A DNA stretch of 5,164 nucleotides, taken from NCBI GenBank assembly GCA_031275145.1, contig JAISPE010000411.1, positions 1 through 5,164 of the forward strand, given 5' to 3'. The translations under genes and the position numbers were made by a program. This DNA comes from Prevotellaceae bacterium (GTDB lineage Bacteria > Bacteroidota > Bacteroidia > Bacteroidales > UBA932). Shown in pieces: positions 1-5,164 of this stretch. The notes under the pieces were generated by a model that saw only the letters and a program-made list of their open reading frames with translations, made no database searches and had not been told where the DNA came from. How positions within the stretch are numbered: the first letter of the stretch is position 1; each line of letters opens with the position of its first letter.

Positions 1-1031
1 TTTTTACTGATAAAATTGTCGCTTATCCATCTCGGCACCATGAAAGCTCCGATTATCAGGTAAGGATAATATGTTACCAGCCTCCATAACAGAGCTAAGG
101 CTACGGCGAAACCGGCAAGCGGAATAAATTCGCCCAGATATTTGCTGAACATTATTTCGGCTATACCGCTTCCTCCCGGCGTCGGGCTTATAAGCATGGC
201 GACCCACATAACTAACTGTCGTGCAAAAATAAGAAAATGGTCATCCACTGCAAAAAAAGCTAAAAACAGACAGTTTACAATCCAGTATCGCGATGTCCAC
301 GAGACAAAGGTCGTTAAACCGGCTTTTATCCAGAACGATTTTTTCTTGAATCGCAGTTCCTTTGAGCTGAGTTCAATTTCGCGTAACGCCTTAACAGCTT
401 TTCTTCTCCAGCGTTTCAGGAATGGCAGTTTGAATATTATGAATATCAGTTTACCCAATCCTTTCGGATTGATGAACATTCCGTATACAAGCGCCATAAC
501 CCAGATACATTTAATGATATAGCCAATCACGGCAAGCCAGAACATTCCGTGTGTCCAGCCGGGAGAATCTTCGATGTCAAAGAGAGCCGACGTCCCTATT
601 GAAAACATCAGTATGGGGAACATCAATACAAAATATAACTCGTCTAACAGTGAAGTCATCATAACCATTGCCGAGCTTTTGCCGATACTGATTCCTTCTT
701 TATGAATATACATAAGGGCGACGCTTGTTCCGCCGATGGACGAAGGAGTTACAGCCGATGTAAATTCCCACAGCATAATCACTCTGAAAGCCTGTCGCCA
801 TGTCAGTTGATTTTCGGAAAGCGTTCTTATACGTATCACGTACCCCAAATCCCGTCCGACGATGCAGATTACAGCCACGACAAGCCAAAAAACCGAAAGC
901 CATGTAAAATCTATATCATCAAATGCCGAAGGGTTAAATTCTTTCATGAACATATATGCAATCACCGCTAACCCAATGAGTACGGGCAAAAATATTTTCC
1001 ACGATTTTACTCTTTCAATTTCTCCACTCAT
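1..1031 (-). CDS. UPF0104 / lysylphosphatidylglycerol synthase TM-region (flippase-like) membrane protein, C-terminus cut by window edge
   Basis: Reading the minus strand from an ATG at 1029-1031 gives 343 codons without a stop, and the frame is still open at the window edge. The protein is polytopic: hydrophobic segments lie near residues 11-30, 43-60, 131-148, 163-185, 250-262, 268-284 and 304-332. They are separated by a basic loop (about 200-232, rich in K and R). Two family-like signatures are visible: TPSSIGGTS at 95-103 and SPTPGGSGIAE at 282-292. The latter is typical of the UPF0104/LPG_synthase_TM family, which includes the flippase half of MprF and archaeal AglD-like proteins. By family analogy it may move a lipid or lipid-linked substrate across the inner membrane; the substrate is unknown. 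No soluble aminoacyl-transferase domain is seen, so it is not a full MprF. It starts 10 bp after the clpC stop, suggesting co-transcription. Family members are often about 320-350 residues, so little is probably missing. The family call is fairly sure; the function is not. Confidence 0.85.
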   Translation of the reverse strand, partial: MSGEIERVKSWKIFLPVLIGLAVIAYMFMKEFNPSAFDDIDFTWLSVFWLVVAVICIVGRDLGYVIRIRTLSENQLTWRQAFRVIMLWEFTSAVTPSSIGGTSVALMYIHKEGISIGKSSAMVMMTSLLDELYFVLMFPILMFSIGTSALFDIEDSPGWTHGMFWLAVIGYIIKCIWVMALVYGMFINPKGLGKLIFIIFKLPFLKRWRRKAVKALREIELSSKELRFKKKSFWIKAGLTTFVSWTSRYWIVNCLFLAFFAVDDHFLIFARQLVMWVAMLISPTPGGSGIAEIMFSKYLGEFIPLAGFAVALALLWRLVTYYPYLIIGAFMVPRWISDNFISK

Positions 1032-1041
1032 ACGTAACGAA

Positions 1042-3558
1042 TTATATTTCTATTTCGGAAGTCTCTCTTACAGTCTTCACTATGATTTCCTTTTTCTCTT
1101 CATCAAGCGTAATTTCGAACGAATCGCCCGTTAAAGCGCCGTCTCTTATGATTGCATCGGCCAGACTGTCTTCGATATACTTCTGGATTGCGCGTTTCAG
1201 AGGTCTTGCCCCGTATTGAGGCTCGTATCCTTTTTCGGCAATAAAGAGTTTTACGTTTTCCGATATGTCAATGTTGTAACCGTATACGGACAGGCGGCCT
1301 AACAGCGATTTGAGTTCGATATCCGTGATTTTCAGTATATCTTCCCGCTTCAGGGGATTGAATATTATCAAATCGTCGATCCTGTTCAGGAACTCGGGGG
1401 CGAAACTGCGTTTTAAAGCTTTGTCGATAATGCTTTTAGTATTCTTTGTGATACTGTCTTCGGGGTTCATGGCCGTAGAGAAACCGATTCCCTGACCGAA
1501 CTCTTTCACTTCGCGGCTTCCGATGTTGGATGTCATTATCACAATCGTGTTTTTGAAATCGACCTTCCTGCCCAGACTGTCGGTCAGCTGTCCTTCGTCA
1601 AGAAGTTGCAGCAGAATATTGAACACATCCGGATGCGCTTTCTCTATTTCGTCCAAAAGGATTACGGAATACGGTCTGCGCCTTACTTTTTCGGTGAGTT
1701 GCCCGCCTTCTTCGTATCCTACATAACCCGGAGGAGCGCCGATAAGCCTGCTGACCGCAAATTTCTCCATATATTCGCTCATGTCAATGCGAATCATATT
1801 GTCGAAGGAATCAAACATATACTGACTTAATACTTTTGCCAGCTGGGTTTTTCCCACGCCGGTGGGACCGAGAAAGATAAACGTGCCGACGGGTCTTGTC
1901 GGGTCTTTAAGTCCCGCCCTGTTACGCCGAATGGCTTTAACGACTTTCTCGACAGCTTCATCCTGACCTATAATTTTCCCTTTCAGAGCATTGGGCATCT
2001 CAATAAGACGTTCGCTTTCGTTTTTTGCAATACGCTGTACGGGTACATTGGTCATCATTGCAATGACTTCGGCAATTTTTTCTTCATCAACTGTCCGGGG
2101 ATTACTATGCAGTTCCTTTTCCCATTTTTCCCGGGCTTTTTCCAGGTCATGATGCAGATCTCTTTCGGTATCTTTCAATTGCCCGGCCTTTTCGTAATCC
2201 TGGTTAGCGACCGCTTTTTGCTTCAGCCTTCCGGCTTCTTTGATTTTGTGTTCGATTTTCTGTATTTCTTCCGGGACTGTGATGTTCGAGATATGCACTC
2301 TTGAGCCTGCTTCGTCCATGGCGTCAATCGCTTTGTCGGGAAACATTCTGTCCGAAACATATCTTCCGGTGAGCGTCACACATGCTTTTATTGCATCACG
2401 GGTGTAAATAACATGGTGATATTCTTCGTATTTGTTTTTTATCTTTTCAAGGATTTCCAGAGTTTCCCTTTCCGATGTCGGATCGACAAGTATTTTCTGA
2501 AACCGCCGTTCGAGCGCGGCGTCTTTTTCAATATGTTTACGGTATTCGTCGAGAGTGGTTGTTCCGATGCACTGCATTTCGCCACGCGCGAGAAAAGGCT
2601 TTAACATATTGGCCGCATCAAGCGAGCCGGGAGCGCCTCCCGCACCTACAATCGTATGAAGTTCATCGATAAACAGTATTATCTCGGGATGTTTCTGGAG
2701 TTCCGATAAAATAGCTTTCATCCGTTCTTCAAACTGTCCGCGATATTTTGTCCCGGCAACAATGGAAGCAATATCCAGAGAGACAAGCCTCTTATCCAGG
2801 AGTACCCGCGGCGCCTGCCTGTTTACGATTCTAAGAGCAAGACCTTCCACAATAGCCGTTTTGCCGACTCCCGGGTCACCGATCAATACGGGATTGTTCT
2901 TTTTGCGCCGGCTCAGTATCTGCGCAAGGCGTTCGATTTCCTTTTCCCGGCCGACAATGGGATCCATTTTGTTTTCCGACGCAATTCTGGTTAAATCCGT
3001 ACTGAAACTGTCGATCACCGATTTACCGCCTCTTGCGTGCGCATACGTTTTGCTGCTGATATTCGGTTCTTCATCGCCATCTTCGTCTTCCTCGTAATCG
3101 CCGTTCATATTGACAGTCCGTTCGCCGTTCAGGTATCCTTTCAGAGATTCATAATTGACGGCGTCTCTGTTCAACTGTTCGGCAGCAAAGGAATTGCCTT
3201 CGTTCAAAATCGATAAAAGCATGTGAATAGCTGTCGGTTCTGTCGCTTTCATCGAACGCGCTTCCAGATAAAGTTTCCGTAGTACCTGATCTGCCGCTTT
3301 TATTAAAGGTATTCTGTTTGGCGTTATTTCCGGAATATTCAGACTGGATGAACGCAGTTTATTTTCTATCAAATATTTGTACTCATTCAAATCGATATTA
3401 AATTCCGTTAGCAATCGATAGGCTTCATTATTTTTATGCCTGATTATACCCAGAAAAAAATGATCGGGAGTAATGGCATTATTGCCTAACCTGATAGCAT
3501 CTTCCTTGCTGTAACCGATGATTTCATTTACTTCTGCTGATAAATTTTTTAATTCCAT
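1042..3558 (-). CDS. clpC: ClpC-type AAA+ ATP-dependent unfoldase, regulatory subunit of Clp protease
   Basis: This is an 838-residue cytoplasmic Hsp100 protein that unfolds substrates and, by family, feeds them into ClpP. Domains in order: two Clp_N repeats (about 1-70 and 80-145); an acidic linker (154-164, nearly all D/E); AAA+ module 1 with Walker A GDPGVGKT (227-234), Walker B ILFIDEL (294-300) and arginine finger in LERRFQ (349-354); a short coiled-coil middle domain (about 425-490) with a UVR-like stretch at 452-468; AAA+ module 2 with Walker A GPTGVGKT (564-571), Walker B VILLDEIE (632-639), TSNIG sensor 1 (676-680) and GARPLKR sensor 2 (783-789). The tripeptide IGF at 691-693 fits the ClpP-docking loop. 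The short middle domain and this loop favour ClpC over ClpB. The ATG at 3558 is where Clp_N similarity begins, and there is a promoter upstream. No ctsR, mcsA or mcsB homologue is adjacent, unlike Firmicutes operons. Everything needed for activity appears intact. Confidence 0.97.
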   Translation of the reverse strand: MELKNLSAEVNEIIGYSKEDAIRLGNNAITPDHFFLGIIRHKNNEAYRLLTEFNIDLNEYKYLIENKLRSSSLNIPEITPNRIPLIKAADQVLRKLYLEARSMKATEPTAIHMLLSILNEGNSFAAEQLNRDAVNYESLKGYLNGERTVNMNGDYEEDEDGDEEPNISSKTYAHARGGKSVIDSFSTDLTRIASENKMDPIVGREKEIERLAQILSRRKKNNPVLIGDPGVGKTAIVEGLALRIVNRQAPRVLLDKRLVSLDIASIVAGTKYRGQFEERMKAILSELQKHPEIILFIDELHTIVGAGGAPGSLDAANMLKPFLARGEMQCIGTTTLDEYRKHIEKDAALERRFQKILVDPTSERETLEILEKIKNKYEEYHHVIYTRDAIKACVTLTGRYVSDRMFPDKAIDAMDEAGSRVHISNITVPEEIQKIEHKIKEAGRLKQKAVANQDYEKAGQLKDTERDLHHDLEKAREKWEKELHSNPRTVDEEKIAEVIAMMTNVPVQRIAKNESERLIEMPNALKGKIIGQDEAVEKVVKAIRRNRAGLKDPTRPVGTFIFLGPTGVGKTQLAKVLSQYMFDSFDNMIRIDMSEYMEKFAVSRLIGAPPGYVGYEEGGQLTEKVRRRPYSVILLDEIEKAHPDVFNILLQLLDEGQLTDSLGRKVDFKNTIVIMTSNIGSREVKEFGQGIGFSTAMNPEDSITKNTKSIIDKALKRSFAPEFLNRIDDLIIFNPLKREDILKITDIELKSLLGRLSVYGYNIDISENVKLFIAEKGYEPQYGARPLKRAIQKYIEDSLADAIIRDGALTGDSFEITLDEEKKEIIVKTVRETSEIEI

Positions 3559-3586
3559 GATATTTATTCTCTATTAAAAAATAACA

Positions 3587-3711
3587 TATTACATACATTG
3601 TGCCGTGCTAATACACGCTGTAATAAACATCGCAAAGGTACACAATTTTTTAGAAACGCAAGATTTTAACCGGCATTGCACTATAGATTTGGATTTATTA
3701 CATACACGCTG
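3587..3711. repeat. Fic 3' end sequence duplicated in split form in the clpC leader
   Basis: The 16 bp at 3696-3711, inside the last codons of the fic gene, recur in the clpC leader as two pieces: TATTACATACA at 3587-3597 and ATACACGCTG at 3611-3620. Both pieces are exact, are in the same order and orientation, and are separated by 13 bp (3598-3610). The pentamer ATACA, present once in the fic copy, is present at both sides of the 13-bp interruption. This resembles a short duplication followed by an insertion. Chance cannot be excluded in AT-rich sequence. Confidence 0.5.
3633..3661 (-). promoter_or_regulatory. Bacteroidota-type promoter of clpC
   Basis: On the minus strand TACCTTTG (3640 down to 3633) matches the Bacteroidota -7 consensus TAnnTTTG exactly. 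A TTG (3661 to 3659) lies 18 bp upstream and fits the -33 element, with an A/T-rich spacer. Transcription would begin near 3626, giving a leader of about 65-70 nt before the clpC ATG. That leader is AT-rich and has no Shine-Dalgarno sequence, only A-rich sequence before the start, as is usual in this phylum. The promoter starts about 20 bp after the fic stop, and no terminator hairpin was seen between them. The box match is direct; promoter activity is inferred. Confidence 0.75.
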
Positions 3712-4754
3712 CCTTTCCCTTTGCCAATTATTGATAAAACCTGTTCATCACGCAGATATTGCAGGTCTTTTTTTAGCGTGGCAAGTGGAATTTCAGGGAA
3801 TTTTACCGATAAATCGCTCACTTTTACCGGTTGGCTTTCTGCAATATAATCTCTTATTTGCTTTTGTCTGCCGTTCAAATAGCCGCCTTTTTGTTTGAAA
3901 ACACTGTATTTTGCATCTAATTTTACAGTTAATTCTTTGATACTTTCCAGAAAGAAAATCAGCCACCTGTCGAGAATGTCGTCTCCGGTAACACGTTTAC
4001 GCTGGGCAGTCATCAATGCTTCGTAATACGATTTTTTGTTCTTTTCAATGTGATTTTCAAACGAAATGTATTGTATAAATCCGTAACCGTGCCGTAAGAG
4101 AAAAAGCGTTGTCAGTAATCGGCTTAACCGTCCATTGCCATCCTGAAACGGGTGAATGCTCAAAAATTCATAAACAAAAACCGATAAAACGATTATCGGG
4201 TGAATGGTTTTTTCCGTCCACTGACGGTTAGTCCATTCGATTAAGCCAAACATTTCGCCCTCAACAAGCACGGGGTCGGCGGTATTGAAAATCACTTTTT
4301 GCCGTCCGTCGGGGTAGCTTGCAACCACCTTGTTCGGCAAGTGTTTGTAGCCGCCGCGATGCCGTTCGTCTTTGTTGCTGTATTTCAGTAAAAGCCGGTG
4401 CAGCTGCTTAATGTAACTTTCCGAGAGCGGGATTTCCGCATAATTGTCGTAAATCAGTTCCAGCACACCGTAATAGCCCATAACTTCCTGTTCATCGCGG
4501 GTTTTGAACTTCGTAATTTTCACGTTTTCGAGCAACTGTTGCACTTCTTCATCGCTCATCGTTGCCCCTTCGATACGGGTTGAAGAACCTGTGCTTTCTA
4601 TCGTAGCAATGCGCCGCAACTCTTTCAGGTAACGGTTTTCGCGGTTTTCTATCACATTCCATTTGCCGCGATACCCGTCAATCGCCGAAATAAGCTGTGT
4701 AATCCGCTGATTAGTCATAAAATCAAAATTCAGTTTTTGAATATATTTATCCAT
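3681..4754 (-). CDS. Fic family AMP-transferase (class II) with C-terminal winged-helix domain
   Basis: This is a 357-residue soluble protein. The Fic core carries a complete motif HPFQDGNGRLSR at 201-212: H201 as catalytic base, D205 for magnesium, and R209 and R212 for the ATP phosphates. Enzymes with this motif normally transfer AMP from ATP to a Ser, Thr or Tyr hydroxyl of a target protein. An N-terminal inhibitory motif of the S/T-xxx-E-G/N type is visible as S58-TRI-E62-G63, which places it in class II (self-inhibited from its own N-terminus), so no separate antitoxin is needed or seen. The segment around 133-160 fits the target-binding flap. Residues about 290-357 look like a winged helix-turn-helix, as in SoFic-like proteins, and could bind DNA. 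The ATG at 4754 matches the usual start of the family; M13 is a less likely alternative. The gene stands between an ftsW end and clpC, apparently with its own upstream control region. The target is unknown. Confidence 0.93.
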   Translation of the reverse strand: MDKYIQKLNFDFMTNQRITQLISAIDGYRGKWNVIENRENRYLKELRRIATIESTGSSTRIEGATMSDEEVQQLLENVKITKFKTRDEQEVMGYYGVLELIYDNYAEIPLSESYIKQLHRLLLKYSNKDERHRGGYKHLPNKVVASYPDGRQKVIFNTADPVLVEGEMFGLIEWTNRQWTEKTIHPIIVLSVFVYEFLSIHPFQDGNGRLSRLLTTLFLLRHGYGFIQYISFENHIEKNKKSYYEALMTAQRKRVTGDDILDRWLIFFLESIKELTVKLDAKYSVFKQKGGYLNGRQKQIRDYIAESQPVKVSDLSVKFPEIPLATLKKDLQYLRDEQVLSIIGKGKGSVYVINPNL

Positions 4755-4835
4755 ATTGTATCTGTATTTTATATTTTATCCGTAAATTAAAATGCAAAGA
4801 TGCGAAATGTTCGTATTATATCCATATTTTATCTG
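4748..4835 (-). promoter_or_regulatory. 17-bp direct repeats, possible operators, one covering the fic start codon
   Basis: On the minus strand CAGATACAATATGGATA (4764 down to 4748) contains the fic ATG. CAGATAAAATATGGATA (4835 down to 4819) lies 71 bp upstream and differs at one base only. A weaker relative (12 of 17 bases, core GATAAAATAT) sits at 4766-4782, one bp from the first copy. Such spaced copies over a start codon fit binding sites of a repressor, possibly the winged helix of Fic itself. Alternatively the upstream copy is a relic of a duplicated start region, since it too contains ATG-GAT. The repeats are seen directly; the role is inferred. Confidence 0.5.
4795..4802 (-). promoter_or_regulatory. 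Possible -7 element for fic
   Basis: On the minus strand CATCTTTG differs from the Bacteroidota -7 consensus TAnnTTTG at its first base. It lies about 40 bp upstream of the fic ATG, between the direct-repeat copies, so bound repressor would block it. No clear TTG lies at the usual -33 distance, making this a weak candidate. Confidence 0.3.
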
Positions 4836-4841
4836 AAAACA

Positions 4842-4858
4842 TTTGCATTTTATGCAAA
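4842..4858. promoter_or_regulatory. TTTGCAT/ATGCAAA palindrome, possible operator
   Basis: TTTGCAT (4842-4848), TTT (4849-4851) and ATGCAAA (4852-4858) form a perfect 7-bp inverted repeat with a 3-bp centre, about 90-105 bp upstream of the fic start. Single half-sites recur at 4792-4798 (ATGCAAA, overlapping the possible fic -7 element) and 4879-4885 (TTTGCAT). A dimeric regulator site is a reasonable reading, but the regulator is unknown. Confidence 0.4.
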
Positions 4859-4916
4859 CGGGTATGATAGACCGTTGATTTGCATCTATTCTGTATCACA
4901 AAACTACACCACGCGG

Positions 4917-4937
4917 GGAATAATTTAAAATAATTCC
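4917..4937. repeat. Near-perfect 21-bp palindrome in the ftsW-fic gap
   Basis: The 21 bp centred on 4927 pair with themselves at nine of ten positions (arms GGAATAATTT and AAATAATTCC). The left arm can alternatively pair with TTATTCCC at 4948-4955, extending to GC/GC with one bulged G, so two hairpins could compete. No gene or T-run next to it explains it. Confidence 0.35.
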
Positions 4938-5003
4938 GTTCCATTATTTATTCCCGCAGCCCCCTTATTTACCCTTAGGAGCCAAAGATTATTAAACAGT
5001 TAC

Positions 5004-5049
5004 CCTTATTTCCTTATTATAAACAAACAATTAAAATAAGGGAATAAGG
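5004..5049 (-). terminator. 15-bp inverted repeat of CCTTATT units just downstream of ftsW, possible terminator
   Basis: CCTTATTTCCTTATT (5004-5018) and AATAAGGGAATAAGG (5035-5049) pair over 15 positions around a 16-nt loop. Each arm is itself a tandem of two 8-bp units. The repeat begins 2 bp past the ftsW stop, the expected place for a terminator of that gene. Against this, the stem is AT-rich, no strong T-run follows on the minus strand, and in minus-strand RNA one position is a C-A mismatch. In plus-strand RNA the same position is a G-U pair. It could instead be a protein-binding site. Confidence 0.4.
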
Positions 5050-5051
5050 AG

Positions 5052-5164
5052 TCAGGCCTTGCGGGAAACAGTCCCTGAATTTTTACTTTCCTCTATTGCT
5101 CTGCTGACAGCGAGAATCATACCGAAAGCGATGCATGTGATTATTATCGAAGTACCTCCTGTGC
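5052..5164 (-). CDS. ftsW: C-terminal end of FtsW-type SEDS cell-division protein, N-terminus outside window
   Basis: On the minus strand a frame open at the window edge gives 36 codons and then TGA at 5052-5054. It starts TGGTSIIITC and continues IAFGMILAVSR, followed by a hydrophilic tail rich in K, S and R. The GGTS turn followed by a membrane helix ending in ILxVSR is the usual C-terminal end of Bacteroidota FtsW; RodA proteins typically have GGSS or GGSG here. The partial codon at the edge is compatible with Ser, giving the STGGTS form. By family, FtsW is the septal peptidoglycan glycosyltransferase of the SEDS family, acting in the inner membrane at the division site. Only the last tenth or so of the gene is visible, so a RodA or SpoVE-like paralogue cannot be excluded. 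It is the last gene before a repeat-rich gap, on the same strand as fic. Confidence 0.7.
   Translation of the reverse strand, partial: TGGTSIIITCIAFGMILAVSRAIEESKNSGTVSRKA

Larger units (their letters stand above)
4755..5051. other. Repeat-rich AT-rich intergenic region between ftsW and fic
   Basis: This stretch of nearly 300 bp contains no credible gene. The only ORFs seen are tiny (about 10-14 codons) and have no coding signature. No tRNA or rRNA sequence was recognised. It holds several short repeats, listed separately: a CCTTATT-based inverted repeat next to ftsW, a near-palindrome around 4927, ATGCAAA sites at 4792-4885, and direct repeats near the fic start. The content suggests termination on the ftsW side and control of fic on the other side. 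Confidence 0.6.

Noticed and set aside
142..522. Plus-strand open frame of 126 codons
   Set aside because: It is antisense to the UPF0104 gene, whose minus-strand frame has clear membrane segments and family motifs; the plus frame shows no domain.
2762..3097. Plus-strand open frame of 111 codons
   Set aside because: It is antisense to the well-conserved AAA+ module 1 of clpC and ends in a run of serines that mirrors the acidic linker; it is a shadow.
1042..3558. Calling the gene clpB
   Set aside because: The middle domain is short and UVR-like rather than the long ClpB coiled coil, and an IGF ClpP-docking tripeptide is present.
3603..3611. CIRCE-like half-site (GTGCTAA) in the clpC leader
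   Set aside because: Only one partial arm is present; no matching TTAGCACTC arm lies 9 bp away on the other side, so HrcA control is not supported.
3681..4754. Fic as the toxin of a toxin-antitoxin pair
   Set aside because: The inhibitory motif lies within the same polypeptide (residues 58-63), and no small antitoxin ORF lies directly upstream or downstream.
4792..4836. 14-codon plus-strand ORF starting at 4792
   Set aside because: It lies in repeat-rich AT-rich DNA over the fic control region, has no ribosome-binding or promoter signal, and no recognisable peptide.
5052..5081. TCAGG...CCTGA inverted repeat followed by T's near 5077-5084
   Set aside because: It lies inside the coding end of ftsW, the stem is only about five pairs, and the T-run is on the plus strand, where no gene ends.

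Overview
The window looks like chromosomal DNA from a Bacteroidota species, most likely Bacteroidales. The clpC promoter carries an exact Bacteroidota -7 box (TAnnTTTG type), no gene start has a recognisable Shine-Dalgarno sequence, and the proteins resemble Bacteroidota families. All four supported genes are on the minus strand, so the transcriptional order runs from right to left. No RNA gene, insertion sequence, CRISPR array or phage gene was found.

Right edge (5052-5164): the last 36 codons of an FtsW-type cell-division gene, cut by the window edge. Then comes an AT-rich gap of about 300 bp (4755-5051) full of short repeats: a 15-bp inverted repeat built from CCTTATT units just after ftsW, a near-palindrome, an ATGCAAA palindrome with two extra half-sites, and two 17-bp direct repeats, one of which covers the start codon of the next gene. 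This gap leads into a 357-residue Fic AMP-transferase with a C-terminal winged helix (3681-4754).

A 122-bp gap holds a good Bacteroidota promoter and the clpC leader (3559-3680). clpC follows (1042-3558): a complete AAA+ unfoldase with two Clp_N repeats, two ATPase modules, a UVR-type middle domain and a ClpP-docking tripeptide. Ten bp later a polytopic membrane protein of the UPF0104/MprF-type flippase-like family begins (1-1031, C-terminus cut). clpC and the membrane gene probably share one transcript. fic and ftsW appear to be separate units.

The genes do not form an obvious single pathway: protein quality control (ClpC), lipid or envelope transport (UPF0104), target modification by AMPylation (Fic) and septal cell-wall synthesis (FtsW). 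The most noteworthy material is non-coding: the repeat-rich fic control region, which suggests autoregulation, and a split duplication of the fic 3' end inside the clpC leader. There is no strong evidence for a wholly new system.
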